Positions 24,588 through 34,058 of a DNA stretch of 64,000 bases are shown piece by piece. Below the pieces are notes generated by a model. That model had not been told where the DNA came from. It worked only from the letters and a program-made list of their open reading frames with translations, and did not search any database. A program made the translations under genes and the position numbers. Within the stretch, counting starts at the first letter, position 1. Each line of letters begins with the position of its first letter. Location of the stretch: contig CAYQQM010000008.1 of assembly GCA_964419605.1 (NCBI GenBank), forward strand, positions 1 through 64,000. Direction: 5' to 3'. Origin of the DNA: JABFXX01 sp964419605. Lineage in GTDB: Bacteria > Myxococcota_A > Polyangia > Haliangiales > Haliangiaceae.

Positions 24588-24676
24588 GGGGAAGGTCCTC
24601 GAGTACGGGCCCGGGCGGGGTCCAGAATCATGCCGTTATTTTGCCCTGCGGCGCGCGGTGCAGGACCATTTATTTC

Positions 24677-25048
24677 ATGACCAAAGAACGTCGTATTCGC
24701 CGCACCGACTCCGCCGCCCTCGCCCTGCGCTATCAGCTCGACGATTGCTGTCGAGATGGAGACATTCACGCGATGGTGGTCGCCGATCTCGACGGGCTGC
24801 CACTCGCGGTTGCGGGCGACGCCTACGCTTGCGATGAAGTGGCAGCTCGCGTCGTCGTGGCAGGTTCGAAAATCTCTAGCTTTGCGGGCACGGTTCTAGG
24901 CGACGGTGGGCACTGGGACGTGCACATGCAGAAGCTCGATCTCGCCGGCGACGAGTTGGTCATCTGCGCCGTGGGCGGTACCGCTAGCCAGCGGAAACGC
25001 CAGATTCAACGAGGCGCGGCGGGCGCCATGCGGATCCTTGCTGCGTAG
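24677..25048 (+). CDS. Roadblock/LC7-like small protein
   Basis: 123 residues from ATG 24677. A helix (AALALRYQLDDCCRDG) precedes a strand-rich centre (HAMVVADLDGLPLAVAGDA, then DVHMQKLDLAGDELVICAVGG). This order fits roadblock/LC7 domains, which act as GTPase partners (MglB) in Myxococcota. The family assignment is tentative. No GTPase gene is next to it. It is divergent from the pseudouridine synthase with about 90 bp between. Confidence 0.5.
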   Translation: MTKERRIRRTDSAALALRYQLDDCCRDGDIHAMVVADLDGLPLAVAGDAYACDEVAARVVVAGSKISSFAGTVLGDGGHWDVHMQKLDLAGDELVICAVGGTASQRKRQIQRGAAGAMRILAA

Positions 25049-25067
25049 AGGGCGTTCGACGTACCGC

Positions 25068-25835
25068 TTACACAGCGAGTCGGATCGCGTCGATGCGGGT
25101 ATCGAATGCCGGCCGTCGGGCAAGTCGAGCGTTGGCTGCAATCAGATCTTCGACGGTGTCGATCTCAGTCGCATACATGGAGCCGATGTCGACGCCGTAC
25201 AGAGTACATCCTTCATCGATGATCTGTTGAAATGACGCTTCGTAATACTCGTTGATAAGACCTTGCTCGGAAACGCGATGCTGCAACGCAGCAAAAAGAC
25301 GTTTACTTGATGCCGCAGAAAACAATTCAATGCCTACCGACTCGCCCATGGCCGATCGAACCTCGACGTGTTTGCCAATCGCGAGAATCCGGTCGTGGCC
25401 GTCTGCGCTGACCTTGACCTCCTCGAGGCCGATTTCGCCGACCGAGCGCACCGCGAGGCAGTCCGGGCCGCGCTCTACGAGCTCCTCAACGACGTTTGCG
25501 TCAAATACGACGTCGCCATCGAGCAAAATAAAGCCATCTGAGTCGACGTGCTCGCGGGTAAGTAGAAGAGAAAACGCGTTGTTGGTGGAGCGAAAATCCG
25601 GGTTGGATACATAGGTAACGTCGAGCGTGGGAAACCACGACGTCACCGCATCGCGCACTAGGTGCTCGAGGTAGCCTGTGCCGATGACGAACTCGTCGAA
25701 TCCGCATCGCAACAGGTTGGTAATAGAACGCCGTAGAATCGGAACCCCTCCAACGGGGAGCAGCGTCTTGGGGGTGTCGTCTGAATAGGGTCTGAGTCGC
25801 GTGGCGCAACCGGCGGCTAGAATCACGGCTTTCAT
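25068..25835 (-). CDS. Nucleotidyltransferase (sugar/polyol phosphate type)
   Basis: 255 residues. N-terminal signature MKAVILAAGCATRLRPYSDDTPKTLLPVGG (nucleotide binding, with the conserved PK), metal-binding Asp in GFILLDGDVVFD, and a family-typical INEYYEASFQQII. This branch includes phosphocholine and inositol-1-phosphate cytidylyltransferases. It is divergent from a CDP-alcohol phosphatidyltransferase, so it probably supplies an activated CDP-alcohol. The second Gly of the GxG loop is Ala here. Confidence 0.8.
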   Translation of the reverse strand: MKAVILAAGCATRLRPYSDDTPKTLLPVGGVPILRRSITNLLRCGFDEFVIGTGYLEHLVRDAVTSWFPTLDVTYVSNPDFRSTNNAFSLLLTREHVDSDGFILLDGDVVFDANVVEELVERGPDCLAVRSVGEIGLEEVKVSADGHDRILAIGKHVEVRSAMGESVGIELFSAASSKRLFAALQHRVSEQGLINEYYEASFQQIIDEGCTLYGVDIGSMYATEIDTVEDLIAANARLARRPAFDTRIDAIRLAV

Positions 25836-25991
25836 GTGGAAAGCATCTCCTGCAAGCCATGTGCGCTTGAAGATTCAGCTATTTGGCGGCGGTAGCTGTC
25901 AAAAGTTAAACAGGTTTGGGACCGTGGGGCGGGGGAGCGACAAATTCTTGTCACTGGCGGACTGCGCTGGGTTCGTTGTAGAGGTAACGCG

Positions 25992-27305
25992 TTGCCTGAC
26001 TTGGATGCAATTGTGCTGGCTGACCAGCCGGAGGCGCGGCATCGGATCGCCGGCCTGAGCATTCGCGAACGCGCGGTACGAGTGGCCCGCCGCGTAGGTG
26101 CCCGCCGCGTGCACGTGATCGAGAGTGCTGCTGATCGGGCTACCCTGGTCGCGTGGAGGGGGCCTAGCACCCACCCCGTGCTCGTCATTCGCGCGGATCA
26201 ATTGGTTCATACGCCGCTGGTGCAGCCGCTGATCGGGTCGCTGCCTCCCGATGGCATCGCGATGGCGGTCGTTCCCGACGTGCCGGCAGTTGAGGATCTG
26301 CCCGCCGGGAGCTATGCAGGGGCATTCGTCGCGACGGGGACCGCAGCGAATGCGGTGGTGGCTTCGATTGCGGCTGGCGCCAGCGATGGTTCTCTCGTTG
26401 CGGCCGCGGTTCCGATTCCTCACGGCGCGGTTGCCCGTGCTCCGGTGGCAACCGAGGAGCAGCGCAGAACGGCGCATCGCTTGCTCTACAGCACCCTGGT
26501 CAAGGCGCAAGACAACGCGATCACGCGATATCTGTATCGACCGGTGTCGTTTCCCCTGACGCGCCTGCTGGTGTGGACGCCGATTACGCCGAATCAAGTA
26601 TCGTACATCGTAGCTGCGCTGGTCGCACTGGGATGTTGGCTAACCGCTCATGGCAGCATGTCCGCCGCGCTGGCGGGAACGGTCGTTGTTCTGGTCGCTT
26701 CGTACGTCGACTGCTGTGACGGTGAAATTGCCCGAGTAAAACTTCTGTCGTCCAAGTTTGGCGCATGGCTCGACACGATTGTCGATGAGCTGGCGTCCGT
26801 GGGGTACATGGTTGCGCTCGGCTGGCACTGCCGTTTGCACTATGGGCCGCTACGTCTTGCCAATGGCGACGCCGATTTGTGGTGCATAGCGATCGCGGTC
26901 GGGGTTGTGACCTACGCGTGGAGTATCTACTGCGTCTACTACAATATTATCGTCGCTGTCGGGTCGGCGAACAGTCAGGACTACGCCGCCAGGTTTGAGC
27001 TTTGTCCCGGAGCAAACCCGACCTCTGTGCGCCTGGTTCCGTCGTCGAGTTCGGCGAAGGCCCGTACGCGAAAACTGCCGGGGTGGGTAGAATGGTTTGC
27101 GACGTATGCGCCGTACGTTGTTCGTCGCGATTTTATCTCGTGGGTAACCGTTGCCCTCGCTGCACTTCATTTGACGCGCGTGAGTTTTGCCGGGCTTGTG
27201 CTCGGCGGAATGGCTACCGCGGCGATCCTTGCGATCGATCATCTCAGGCTGCGCGGCCTGCGGCGGGACGCACTGCGCCGTGGGTTCACGATCGACAGGC
27301 CGTGA
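25992..27305 (+). CDS. CDP-alcohol phosphatidyltransferase with degenerate nucleotidyltransferase domain
   Basis: 437 residues from a TTG start; a start slightly further downstream is possible. The first 165 residues (LDAIVLADQPEARHRIAG, then VLVIRADQLVH) look like a nucleotidyltransferase without its catalytic motifs. The membrane domain has the full CDP-OH-P motif DGEIARVKLLSSKFGAWLD followed by TIVDE, and about six helices. The linker DNAITRYLYRPVSFPLTR and TPITPNQVS resemble di-myo-inositol phosphate phosphate synthases. With the divergent nucleotidyltransferase it may make a polyol-phosphate phospholipid or phosphodiester solute. Confidence 0.8.
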   Translation: MPDLDAIVLADQPEARHRIAGLSIRERAVRVARRVGARRVHVIESAADRATLVAWRGPSTHPVLVIRADQLVHTPLVQPLIGSLPPDGIAMAVVPDVPAVEDLPAGSYAGAFVATGTAANAVVASIAAGASDGSLVAAAVPIPHGAVARAPVATEEQRRTAHRLLYSTLVKAQDNAITRYLYRPVSFPLTRLLVWTPITPNQVSYIVAALVALGCWLTAHGSMSAALAGTVVVLVASYVDCCDGEIARVKLLSSKFGAWLDTIVDELASVGYMVALGWHCRLHYGPLRLANGDADLWCIAIAVGVVTYAWSIYCVYYNIIVAVGSANSQDYAARFELCPGANPTSVRLVPSSSSAKARTRKLPGWVEWFATYAPYVVRRDFISWVTVALAALHLTRVSFAGLVLGGMATAAILAIDHLRLRGLRRDALRRGFTIDRP

Positions 27306-27311
27306 GCCGTC

Positions 27312-27797
27312 CTATTCGATTCGTTTGATGATGTGAAAGCCAAAGTCGGACTCCACGACACCAACCTCACCCGTCGTTAACCGAAGACCGAGTTGCCTGA
27401 ACTCGATCACCAGCTGAGCGTCCGGAGAGACTCGATAGGCCTTGCCGGATGCGGCGCTGCCAGGGTCCTCGGACCACTGCTTCATCAGCGCATCGAAGTC
27501 GGCGCCGCCCCGGAGTTGGTCCAGCAGCGTGCGAATTTGAGCTTCGGCTTCGTCTTTGGTGCGCTTGTCAGCGCGCGGATCATGGGGCTGGAGCGTGTTC
27601 CACCCAATGAGGATGTGCTTAACCTGGGCGACATTGGTGTTGGGCTCGCGTGCCAGGATGTCGGCGCTGATAACTCCGGCGGCCCGCGGCGATGCCTCGT
27701 TCGCTTGACTCGCGGTGGATGTCGTTCCGCGCGGTGCGCCGCCGCACGAAATCAGGAACGCTGCGACGAAAGCGGCAAACATGGACGCTCGGTTCAT
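27312..27797 (-). CDS. Parvulin-type peptidyl-prolyl isomerase lipoprotein
   Basis: 161 residues. Lipobox AAFLISCGGAP. The parvulin domain begins VKHILIGWNTLQP, continues with a helix-rich insert (DEAEAQIRTLLDQLRGGADF) and closes with GEVGVVESDFGFHIIKRIE. The active-site His of VKHILI and the closing GFHIIK are present. It probably assists folding of exported proteins at the inner or outer membrane. Confidence 0.85.
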   Translation of the reverse strand: MNRASMFAAFVAAFLISCGGAPRGTTSTASQANEASPRAAGVISADILAREPNTNVAQVKHILIGWNTLQPHDPRADKRTKDEAEAQIRTLLDQLRGGADFDALMKQWSEDPGSAASGKAYRVSPDAQLVIEFRQLGLRLTTGEVGVVESDFGFHIIKRIE

Positions 27798-27971
27798 TCC
27801 GCCAAGCTAGCGCAACGGAGCTGCGGTGCGCCAATGGCAGAGGCCGATATCGCGCTGGAAAGCTGGTGGTGACTCTGCCGCCGCGACTCTGATACCTGAT
27901 GTCCAACGGTTCCGAATTTCCTCCAACCACTGCGTTTCTGGAATCGTGGATCACGAACTGCGCGACCCTGC

Positions 27972-30323
27972 TTAGTGGCTGTCGGGCTTGGCAGCCTCCC
28001 AATCTCGAAATCGTTGCAGAACGCTCCCGACTAGCCGCTGCGCTTCTCGACTCGTGAAAATTTTATCGTGTGCGAGAGCGGCATCGGAATAATGGAACTC
28101 AGCGTCTAGCCACTCTCCATTGGAGGCTGCCTGAGCCTTTTTTTGGTCTGCCAATTGCAAATTCGTTGTGGCGATCTGCTCGACGGGAAATGCCAACGCC
28201 AGTCTCGCTGCCACCGCAAGATCTTCCGGCGTCATGTCGCGGCGACCTAGCTTGGCGGTATCAATGATGTGTTGGGGAACCGGAAGTGACGAAGCGTCTG
28301 CGCCAGGAACCCCACGCCCATACTGGACAAAATAGTGCGTCATTAAATATGCATGGTAAAAATGCTGCCCAAGCGCGGCTAGCGCAGCCAGCACGTGCGG
28401 CCAGTTCCTATCGGACGTGGATGGATCGCTTAGCAAGGCTCTAGCTAGCGTGCCCGTCCACTTTGTTACTAAGACTCGATTGTAGTCCGCGTCCTCGAGT
28501 TTGGGTAGGGGAACTCCATATCTCGTCAGTTCTCTTGTTATCAATGCGACAAGACGATGAAAGCGTTGCTGTTCGTTTAGCTCCGGCCACTCGAATCGCA
28601 GCCAATCCGCTCCGCTAAAATAGTCGTTGCTGAGAATAAATTGTCCGTGTTGCCGCGGCTGGACCGCAGGCACATGTTGGTGGGTTACGGCATAAAACCG
28701 CGCTTCTGCTCGGTGGCCGGCCTCAAATTGCGATGCAGTGATCTCCGGCTGAACGGCCTGAAACTGGTCGTTGATATCCAGCAACGTATGGTTCAATGAC
28801 CTTCGAACAGCTCCTGTCGGATCTGGGTTTTGCCGCTGGTTGTCCAATTTAGGCAACAGATCTTGAGCCAGGGATGCAACACGCCGACGTTCCATAAGGC
28901 GTTGCACTTGGGCAGCACTCGTGACGACGGATCCCAGTCCAGCGCGTTCCGCGGCTTGGATCACCTGGTCGGAACTACCGTCGACTAGGTGACGCAATTC
29001 GGGATCATGCACCGCTACAACGGTCATATCAAATTGATGCACCAGCCGGCATATCAATTCTCCAAACTCGAAACACTGCCTTCCCCAGTCCACATGGTCG
29101 CCAACGCTGCTATGCGGCAGAAGAATCGTTGAGAGATCTCCGATGATTAACTCTCCTGCTTCTGGAGGTAACAAATCGACCTTGAATTGATCAATTCCGT
29201 GTAATGCTAGTTCGCTCTCTAGCAATAGTCGGTAGGCCCGAAGGCGCGCAGCCGGATTCAGCCGTTTCCATCGATCTCTTAGTTTCGCCACTGATTCGTA
29301 GAACTTTGGCGATGGCTCGATGACATCGCGATCGGCAAGGACGCTCGGCAGATTTGGGCTCAACTCCGGTTCGGGCGAACCGCCCATTATTTTGAGGATA
29401 TCCCCATTGGGAGAATTAGGGAGTCGTATTCCCTCAAACCGGTCGGTGAGAAAAAGCCCACCCGAAGTAAACCACGGCAGTTTTTGTCTGAGCTGGTCCA
29501 TCACAGCGGAACTTGGTGCCTGAAGTGATACCCGACCGTCCCGCTCGGAAGGCTTGAGAAAACGAAATCCCTCGGCCGTAGTCGCCATATCTAGGACGTT
29601 GCTCTCGCGAGTACCGGTCGCGCTAAGCTGGTCAAGCTGGGTTGCCGCCTCACCCTCAGCGTTGTTTTTTTTTCGAGGTGAACGACGCAGTCCAACTGCC
29701 GCGACACAGCCTTCCCGGATGAGGTTTCTCGCGCCATCGATGGCCTTTAGGTTGCCACCCGCATTCAAGGCCTTCGCAATCCCGTCGCTAAGTTTCGTTA
29801 CTGCAGTCGCGAGCCTATCTGCAGTTAGGTAGCCTGCGATGCCAGCCGCCAGCAACGAGGCAACCATCGGAGTTAACGTGCCGGCGGCCAGGGCCGCCCA
29901 AAGTGGGTACAATCCAGCCGCTGCACTGCCAATTAGAATGCCAAAGACGATTTGAGCAGCGGTGTCCGTCCATGGAATGGCTCTCCACAAGTCGTAGATC
30001 GCCTGCGCAATGACCTGCGATTGCGTCGGCCATGAACCCTGCTCAGCACTCGGGTCTGGGCGCTCTACCTCGTGATTGGCCCTCCGGTTGCTGGAGCCGG
30101 CAGAAACGAGTTGCGAATAAGGCGAGCGGCCGGTCAAAAGCGAGCTACTTCCGTCGTCGGGCCATACACCACCATTCTGCCGCATAAATGCCACAAGCGT
30201 CGTTAGCTCTGCCGATCCGCTCTGGCTGTGGTTGCCGGATTGCGGCTCGAACCCGGCTTTGTCAGCAACGACCTCGCCTGCGAATCGAAGCGACCTGTAC
30301 AAGGGCGCATAGACAAACGGCAT
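27972..30323 (-). CDS. Unknown 783-residue protein with central membrane helices
   Basis: Not recognised. No signal peptide. The first 100 residues are polar with low-complexity Ser/Gly/Asn. A hydrophobic stretch (about 118-170: AAQIVFGILIGSAAAGLYPLW, then MVASLLAAGIAGYLTADRLA) could form two membrane hairpins. A basic patch (RRSPRKKNN) follows. The last 550 residues look soluble and mixed alpha/beta, with a possible Rossmann-like region (ELIIGDLSTILL ... FDMTVVAVHDPELRHLVDG). Large soluble part plus central hydrophobic hairpins is also seen in secreted effectors, but nothing specific supports that. It has a plausible ribosome binding site (TAGGAA). Confidence 0.6.
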   Translation of the reverse strand: MPFVYAPLYRSLRFAGEVVADKAGFEPQSGNHSQSGSAELTTLVAFMRQNGGVWPDDGSSSLLTGRSPYSQLVSAGSSNRRANHEVERPDPSAEQGSWPTQSQVIAQAIYDLWRAIPWTDTAAQIVFGILIGSAAAGLYPLWAALAAGTLTPMVASLLAAGIAGYLTADRLATAVTKLSDGIAKALNAGGNLKAIDGARNLIREGCVAAVGLRRSPRKKNNAEGEAATQLDQLSATGTRESNVLDMATTAEGFRFLKPSERDGRVSLQAPSSAVMDQLRQKLPWFTSGGLFLTDRFEGIRLPNSPNGDILKIMGGSPEPELSPNLPSVLADRDVIEPSPKFYESVAKLRDRWKRLNPAARLRAYRLLLESELALHGIDQFKVDLLPPEAGELIIGDLSTILLPHSSVGDHVDWGRQCFEFGELICRLVHQFDMTVVAVHDPELRHLVDGSSDQVIQAAERAGLGSVVTSAAQVQRLMERRRVASLAQDLLPKLDNQRQNPDPTGAVRRSLNHTLLDINDQFQAVQPEITASQFEAGHRAEARFYAVTHQHVPAVQPRQHGQFILSNDYFSGADWLRFEWPELNEQQRFHRLVALITRELTRYGVPLPKLEDADYNRVLVTKWTGTLARALLSDPSTSDRNWPHVLAALAALGQHFYHAYLMTHYFVQYGRGVPGADASSLPVPQHIIDTAKLGRRDMTPEDLAVAARLALAFPVEQIATTNLQLADQKKAQAASNGEWLDAEFHYSDAALAHDKIFTSREAQRLVGSVLQRFRDWEAAKPDSH

Positions 30324-30449
30324 AAACGGTTCCTACCGCGCGTATGTAGCACACGGGGGTTCGACTCCCCAAGCGGCCAAGCGTCGCTTCTGTAAGCGAT
30401 TCGCTACAACAAGTTTGAGACGTTATCACTCACTCGTTGATCCTAGACC

Positions 30450-31724
30450 ATGGATAATCATCGCGTGGCAGCCATCCAGCAGCTCGCGTTTACGATCGTC
30501 GAAGAACTGCGCGACGGGCTTGGACCGACCGATGCGGTGATCGCGTCGATGAAGGCGATTCGCGATGAGGTAAGTCGCGCGCTGACGGCGGTGAAGACGC
30601 TGCACTTCGGACGCTTCGTGTTGCTTCCGGATGAGCCCGGTGGGGAGCTTAGGCGCTTGGCATTTGAGAGCAATCACGACGGTCCCGTGGAAGCTCATCT
30701 GGAGGAGATCGCCGACGCGCTCCGGCCATTTGAGGACCGGTTGTTCTTGTGGAAAGGGTTCCGCAATGGACAGTTCGTGAGCTTCGCGATGCAGCACGCG
30801 CTGCCCGCCGCCGCGTTTTATCTCGGACATCCAGGCTTGAGCGTTGGCCAGATTCTTGCGGACGATGAAGTGCGCGATCGTTTGGCCGAACTCCTCGACG
30901 ATATGGACACCGCCGGTGAGCTCCATGGCAGAACTGCGTGCAATATCCGCGAGGCATTGCTGAGCAAGCTGACGAGCGACGGCAAGCCCCGCAGACTCGG
31001 GGCGGTCGATCGCGAGCTTCCCGTGCAGCCGTTTGCGAAGTGGAAATTCTACCTGACCGCGTTTGGCGCGGGCTTGGCCGCGCTTACCATCGGCGCTCCA
31101 GGTGTGCTCAGTTTTCTGGCTGTCGAGGCCCGCCAGCGAGCGTTCGACGCTAAGCCTGGCCAGGAGCCCAAGCTGGTCAGCGAGGGAGATCCTCGCCTAA
31201 ATCCGATTATCGACCACGAAGATCGCGTGACGCAGAACGGGCTCACGCACTTCGTTCCGCTGCGACCGGGGATTGTGCGAAAAACCGCGTTGAGCCTCGT
31301 TTTATGGTTCATCGAGCAAACTCGCCAGCATATTGCCTATCAAGGAGCGCTCGGCGGCATTACCAGCATCCACTTTGCGCGGTGGGTCGTGTTGCCCGAC
31401 GACCGCGTGTTGTTCTTCAGCAACTACGACGGGAGCTGGGAGGCGTATCTCGGCGACTTCGTTGACCACGCTGCGATTGGCTTGAGCGCCGTGTGGTCGA
31501 ACACCAAGTGGTTCCCCAAGGCCTATGCACTCGTTCTGAAAGGCGCGGCTCAGGAGTCGAGCTTCAAGCAGTGGACGCGCACGTTCCAGGTGGAAAACCA
31601 GATTTGGTGCAGCGCATATCCTCATCTTACCGTGCAGAACATCCTGGACAATGCGCGTATCCGCGAGGGCGCTATCGGAACGATGACCGAAGAACGAGCG
31701 CGGGCCTGGCTCGCGCTATTCTAG
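30450..31724 (+). CDS. DyP peroxidase partner protein, unknown function, internal duplication
   Basis: 424 residues, not assigned. The protein carries two related segments: LHFGRFVLLPDEPGGEL with FESNHDGPVEAHLEEI (about 51-85), and IHFARWVVLPDDRVLFF with SNYDGSWEAYLGDF (about 305-345). Each half probably forms the same domain. A hydrophobic segment (KFYLTAFGAGLAALTIGAPG, about 195-215) may anchor it. The DyP peroxidase starts 11 bp downstream behind a strong AAGGAG, so the pair is one operon and probably one pathway. The substrate is not evident. Confidence 0.65.
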   Translation: MDNHRVAAIQQLAFTIVEELRDGLGPTDAVIASMKAIRDEVSRALTAVKTLHFGRFVLLPDEPGGELRRLAFESNHDGPVEAHLEEIADALRPFEDRLFLWKGFRNGQFVSFAMQHALPAAAFYLGHPGLSVGQILADDEVRDRLAELLDDMDTAGELHGRTACNIREALLSKLTSDGKPRRLGAVDRELPVQPFAKWKFYLTAFGAGLAALTIGAPGVLSFLAVEARQRAFDAKPGQEPKLVSEGDPRLNPIIDHEDRVTQNGLTHFVPLRPGIVRKTALSLVLWFIEQTRQHIAYQGALGGITSIHFARWVVLPDDRVLFFSNYDGSWEAYLGDFVDHAAIGLSAVWSNTKWFPKAYALVLKGAAQESSFKQWTRTFQVENQIWCSAYPHLTVQNILDNARIREGAIGTMTEERARAWLALF

Positions 31725-31735
31725 AAGGAGCTACC

Positions 31736-33100
31736 GTGGACGACACAATCCCGAGCCTCGACCTCGATGACATTCAGGGCATCGTGTTGTTCGCATACGC
31801 ATCGCTCGCGAAGGCTGCCTACGTGCACGTGAATTTTCCGGCTTCCGCTGGATCGCGGCCGAACACGTGGCTGGCAAAGTTCGCGAACGACGTTGCACCG
31901 GCCAATGTGCGCACCGGAAAGGTCGGCGACAAGATCCATGTCGCTTTCACCGCACCGGGGATGGCAAGGCTCGGCGTGTTACAGCAGGAACTCGAGACAT
32001 TTCCCCGCGAACTCCAGCAGGGCATGGGGCACGAGCTTCGCGCCCACGTGATCGGCGACGAGGCCGAGAATCATCCCGAGACATGGGAGGTCGGCGGGCC
32101 GCACAACCGGCCGGTGCATGCGCTAATGATGCTGTATTCGCATAACGCAGATTCGATCGCGCGCCTGCGCGAGCGCGAAGCGGCGCGTGTGGCTGACTTT
32201 GGCGGCGAGATTGTTCACATCGACGAAGCGTACCTTCAAGACAAGGAGCACTTTGGCTTTGCGGATGGGATCGAGCAGCCGCACATCGCCGGATCGCCGC
32301 GCAACAAGCCAGACCATTTCGTCGAGGTTCCAGCCGGGGAGTTCATTCTCGGCTACCCGAATGCGTACTCGGAGATGCCTCCTTCTCCGCGCGGCGCGGA
32401 TGGCTTTGATATCGGCAAGAACGGTACGTACCTGGTGTATCGGAAGCTACGACAAGACGTTGCCGCATTCTGGCAAGCGATGCTCGCGCAAACAGCGTGC
32501 GATAGCGATCCGATCGCATGCGCTGCGCGCACCGTGGGGCGCTGGCCAAGTGGCGCGCCGCTGGTGAACTATCCGAGTGCCGATATTTCTGCGGGCGAAG
32601 ATTTCGAACCAGCGTTTGAATTCACGAAACGCGATCCCGATGGGGTGCGCTGCCCGCTCGGCGCCCATATTCGTCGCGCGAACCCGCGCGATATGCTGTT
32701 GCCGGATCCGGAGTCGTCCATGAAGGCGGTGCAACGGCACCGGCTATTGCGGCGCGGGCGAGTGTATGGCCCGCCGTCGCCAGAGTTGATTCGCGATCGC
32801 GCTCTCAGCGACGGTCACGAGCGCGGCCTGGTGTTTGTTGCGCTCAACGCAAGTATTCGGCGGCAGTTTGAGTTTGTGCAACAGACGTGGATCAACAACC
32901 CAAAATTCGCGGGCCTCTATGATGAGACCGATCCGCTTGTGGCGACCACCCCCAGTCATCCAGCGCAGATGACGATTCCGGGGATGCCGGTTCGGTCAAA
33001 GCTCTACGGACTCCCCCGATTTGTCACGACACGCGGAGGCGGTTACTTTTTTCTCCCCGGACTCCGGGCGCTGCAGTGGCTAGCGGCTAGCAATCCTTGA
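31736..33100 (+). CDS. Dye-decolourising (DyP) type heme peroxidase
   Basis: 454 residues from GTG 31736, with AAGGAG six bases before. DyP hallmarks: the distal GxxDG motif in HFGFADGIEQPHI (about 180), the proximal heme-ligand His in RCPLGAHIRRANPRD (about 310), and the conserved arginine region. N-terminal DIQGIVLFAY is the usual family opening. No Tat or Sec signal is seen, so it is cytoplasmic unless carried by a partner. It oxidises bulky substrates with hydrogen peroxide. Confidence 0.92.
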   Translation: MDDTIPSLDLDDIQGIVLFAYASLAKAAYVHVNFPASAGSRPNTWLAKFANDVAPANVRTGKVGDKIHVAFTAPGMARLGVLQQELETFPRELQQGMGHELRAHVIGDEAENHPETWEVGGPHNRPVHALMMLYSHNADSIARLREREAARVADFGGEIVHIDEAYLQDKEHFGFADGIEQPHIAGSPRNKPDHFVEVPAGEFILGYPNAYSEMPPSPRGADGFDIGKNGTYLVYRKLRQDVAAFWQAMLAQTACDSDPIACAARTVGRWPSGAPLVNYPSADISAGEDFEPAFEFTKRDPDGVRCPLGAHIRRANPRDMLLPDPESSMKAVQRHRLLRRGRVYGPPSPELIRDRALSDGHERGLVFVALNASIRRQFEFVQQTWINNPKFAGLYDETDPLVATTPSHPAQMTIPGMPVRSKLYGLPRFVTTRGGGYFFLPGLRALQWLAASNP

Positions 33101-33153
33101 AGATGAGTAACGGACGGCTGTCGGGCCGCGGCTGTTGCTAGGATGGCGTCGAA

Positions 33154-33912
33154 ATGACGGATGTCTTACGGCTGCTGCAATTTTCGGACACTCATTTGTT
33201 CGCCGACCGAGCCGGTAGTTTCAGGGGCATTTGTACGTTCGACTCGTTTGCGAGAGTGCTGGAATTGGCGCGTTCAGCCCACGCAGCCACGACGGACGCG
33301 CTACTGTTGACCGGGGACTCCGTCAACGACGAGCCGGATGGCTACGCCCACGTAATTTCCCTGCTTCGGCCGCTTGGCAAGCCGGTCTATGGACTGCCGG
33401 GAAATCACGACCGGCGCGATGCCATGCAGTCCGAGTTCGGCCGGGCTAGGTTTCAGATCGGCGGGCATGCTGACTTCGCACATTGGCGCGTGATCTTGCT
33501 CGACAGCGTCGTTCCAGACCACGCACATGGAGAGCTACCGCGAGCCGAGTTGCAGCGTCTCGAAACGACGCTTTCCACCGCTGGTTCTCGGCAGGTGCTC
33601 ATCGCTCTGCACCACCACCCGGTTTCGCTTGGAAGTGCCTGGCTCGACGGGGTGGGGCTGCGCAACGGACCTGAGCTTTTCGCAATCACCGACCGCTACC
33701 CAAATATCCGCGCGATCTGCTGGGGCCACGTGCATCAGCAATTTGAAGCGGATCGCCGGGGCGTGCGGCTAATGTCCGCGCCGTCGACTTGTGTGCAGTT
33801 TATGCCACGGGTCGACGAGTTTGCGATCGAAGACACTCCGCCGGGATATCGCCGACTGGAGCTGTATCCGGATGGCACAGTCGAAAGCTCGGTCTTTCGG
33901 GTCGATGTCTAG
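33154..33912 (+). CDS. cpdA: Calcineurin-like phosphodiesterase, Icc/CpdA type
   Basis: 252 residues. All metallophosphoesterase blocks are present: FSDTHLF (Asp and His ligands, about 10), LLTGDSVND (about 52), PGNHDRRD (about 82), IALHHHPV (about 155) and CWGHVHQQF (about 190). The size and motif spacing fit 3',5'-cyclic AMP phosphodiesterase CpdA. A tandem cNMP-binding protein is encoded at 9548, so cAMP signalling is plausible in this organism. Confidence 0.85.
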   Translation: MTDVLRLLQFSDTHLFADRAGSFRGICTFDSFARVLELARSAHAATTDALLLTGDSVNDEPDGYAHVISLLRPLGKPVYGLPGNHDRRDAMQSEFGRARFQIGGHADFAHWRVILLDSVVPDHAHGELPRAELQRLETTLSTAGSRQVLIALHHHPVSLGSAWLDGVGLRNGPELFAITDRYPNIRAICWGHVHQQFEADRRGVRLMSAPSTCVQFMPRVDEFAIEDTPPGYRRLELYPDGTVESSVFRVDV

Positions 33913-34058
33913 GACGCGTGACGCGGCCCACTCCGCGATAACGGATCGCGTCCATCTCTGGCGTTACGCGTGAAGCGTAGCGAGGTCACATTTGTCGACG
34001 GTGTAGGGTCGCGTATTAAGGCGTTTGGGAATCCAAGGTGGCATGTTAAGAAAAGTCA

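Noticed and set aside
30352..30371. tRNA T-arm-like sequence GGGGGTTCGACTCCCC
   Set aside because: No matching anticodon arm, D arm or acceptor stem can be built around it. It could be a tRNA fragment used as an attachment site, but nothing nearby supports that.
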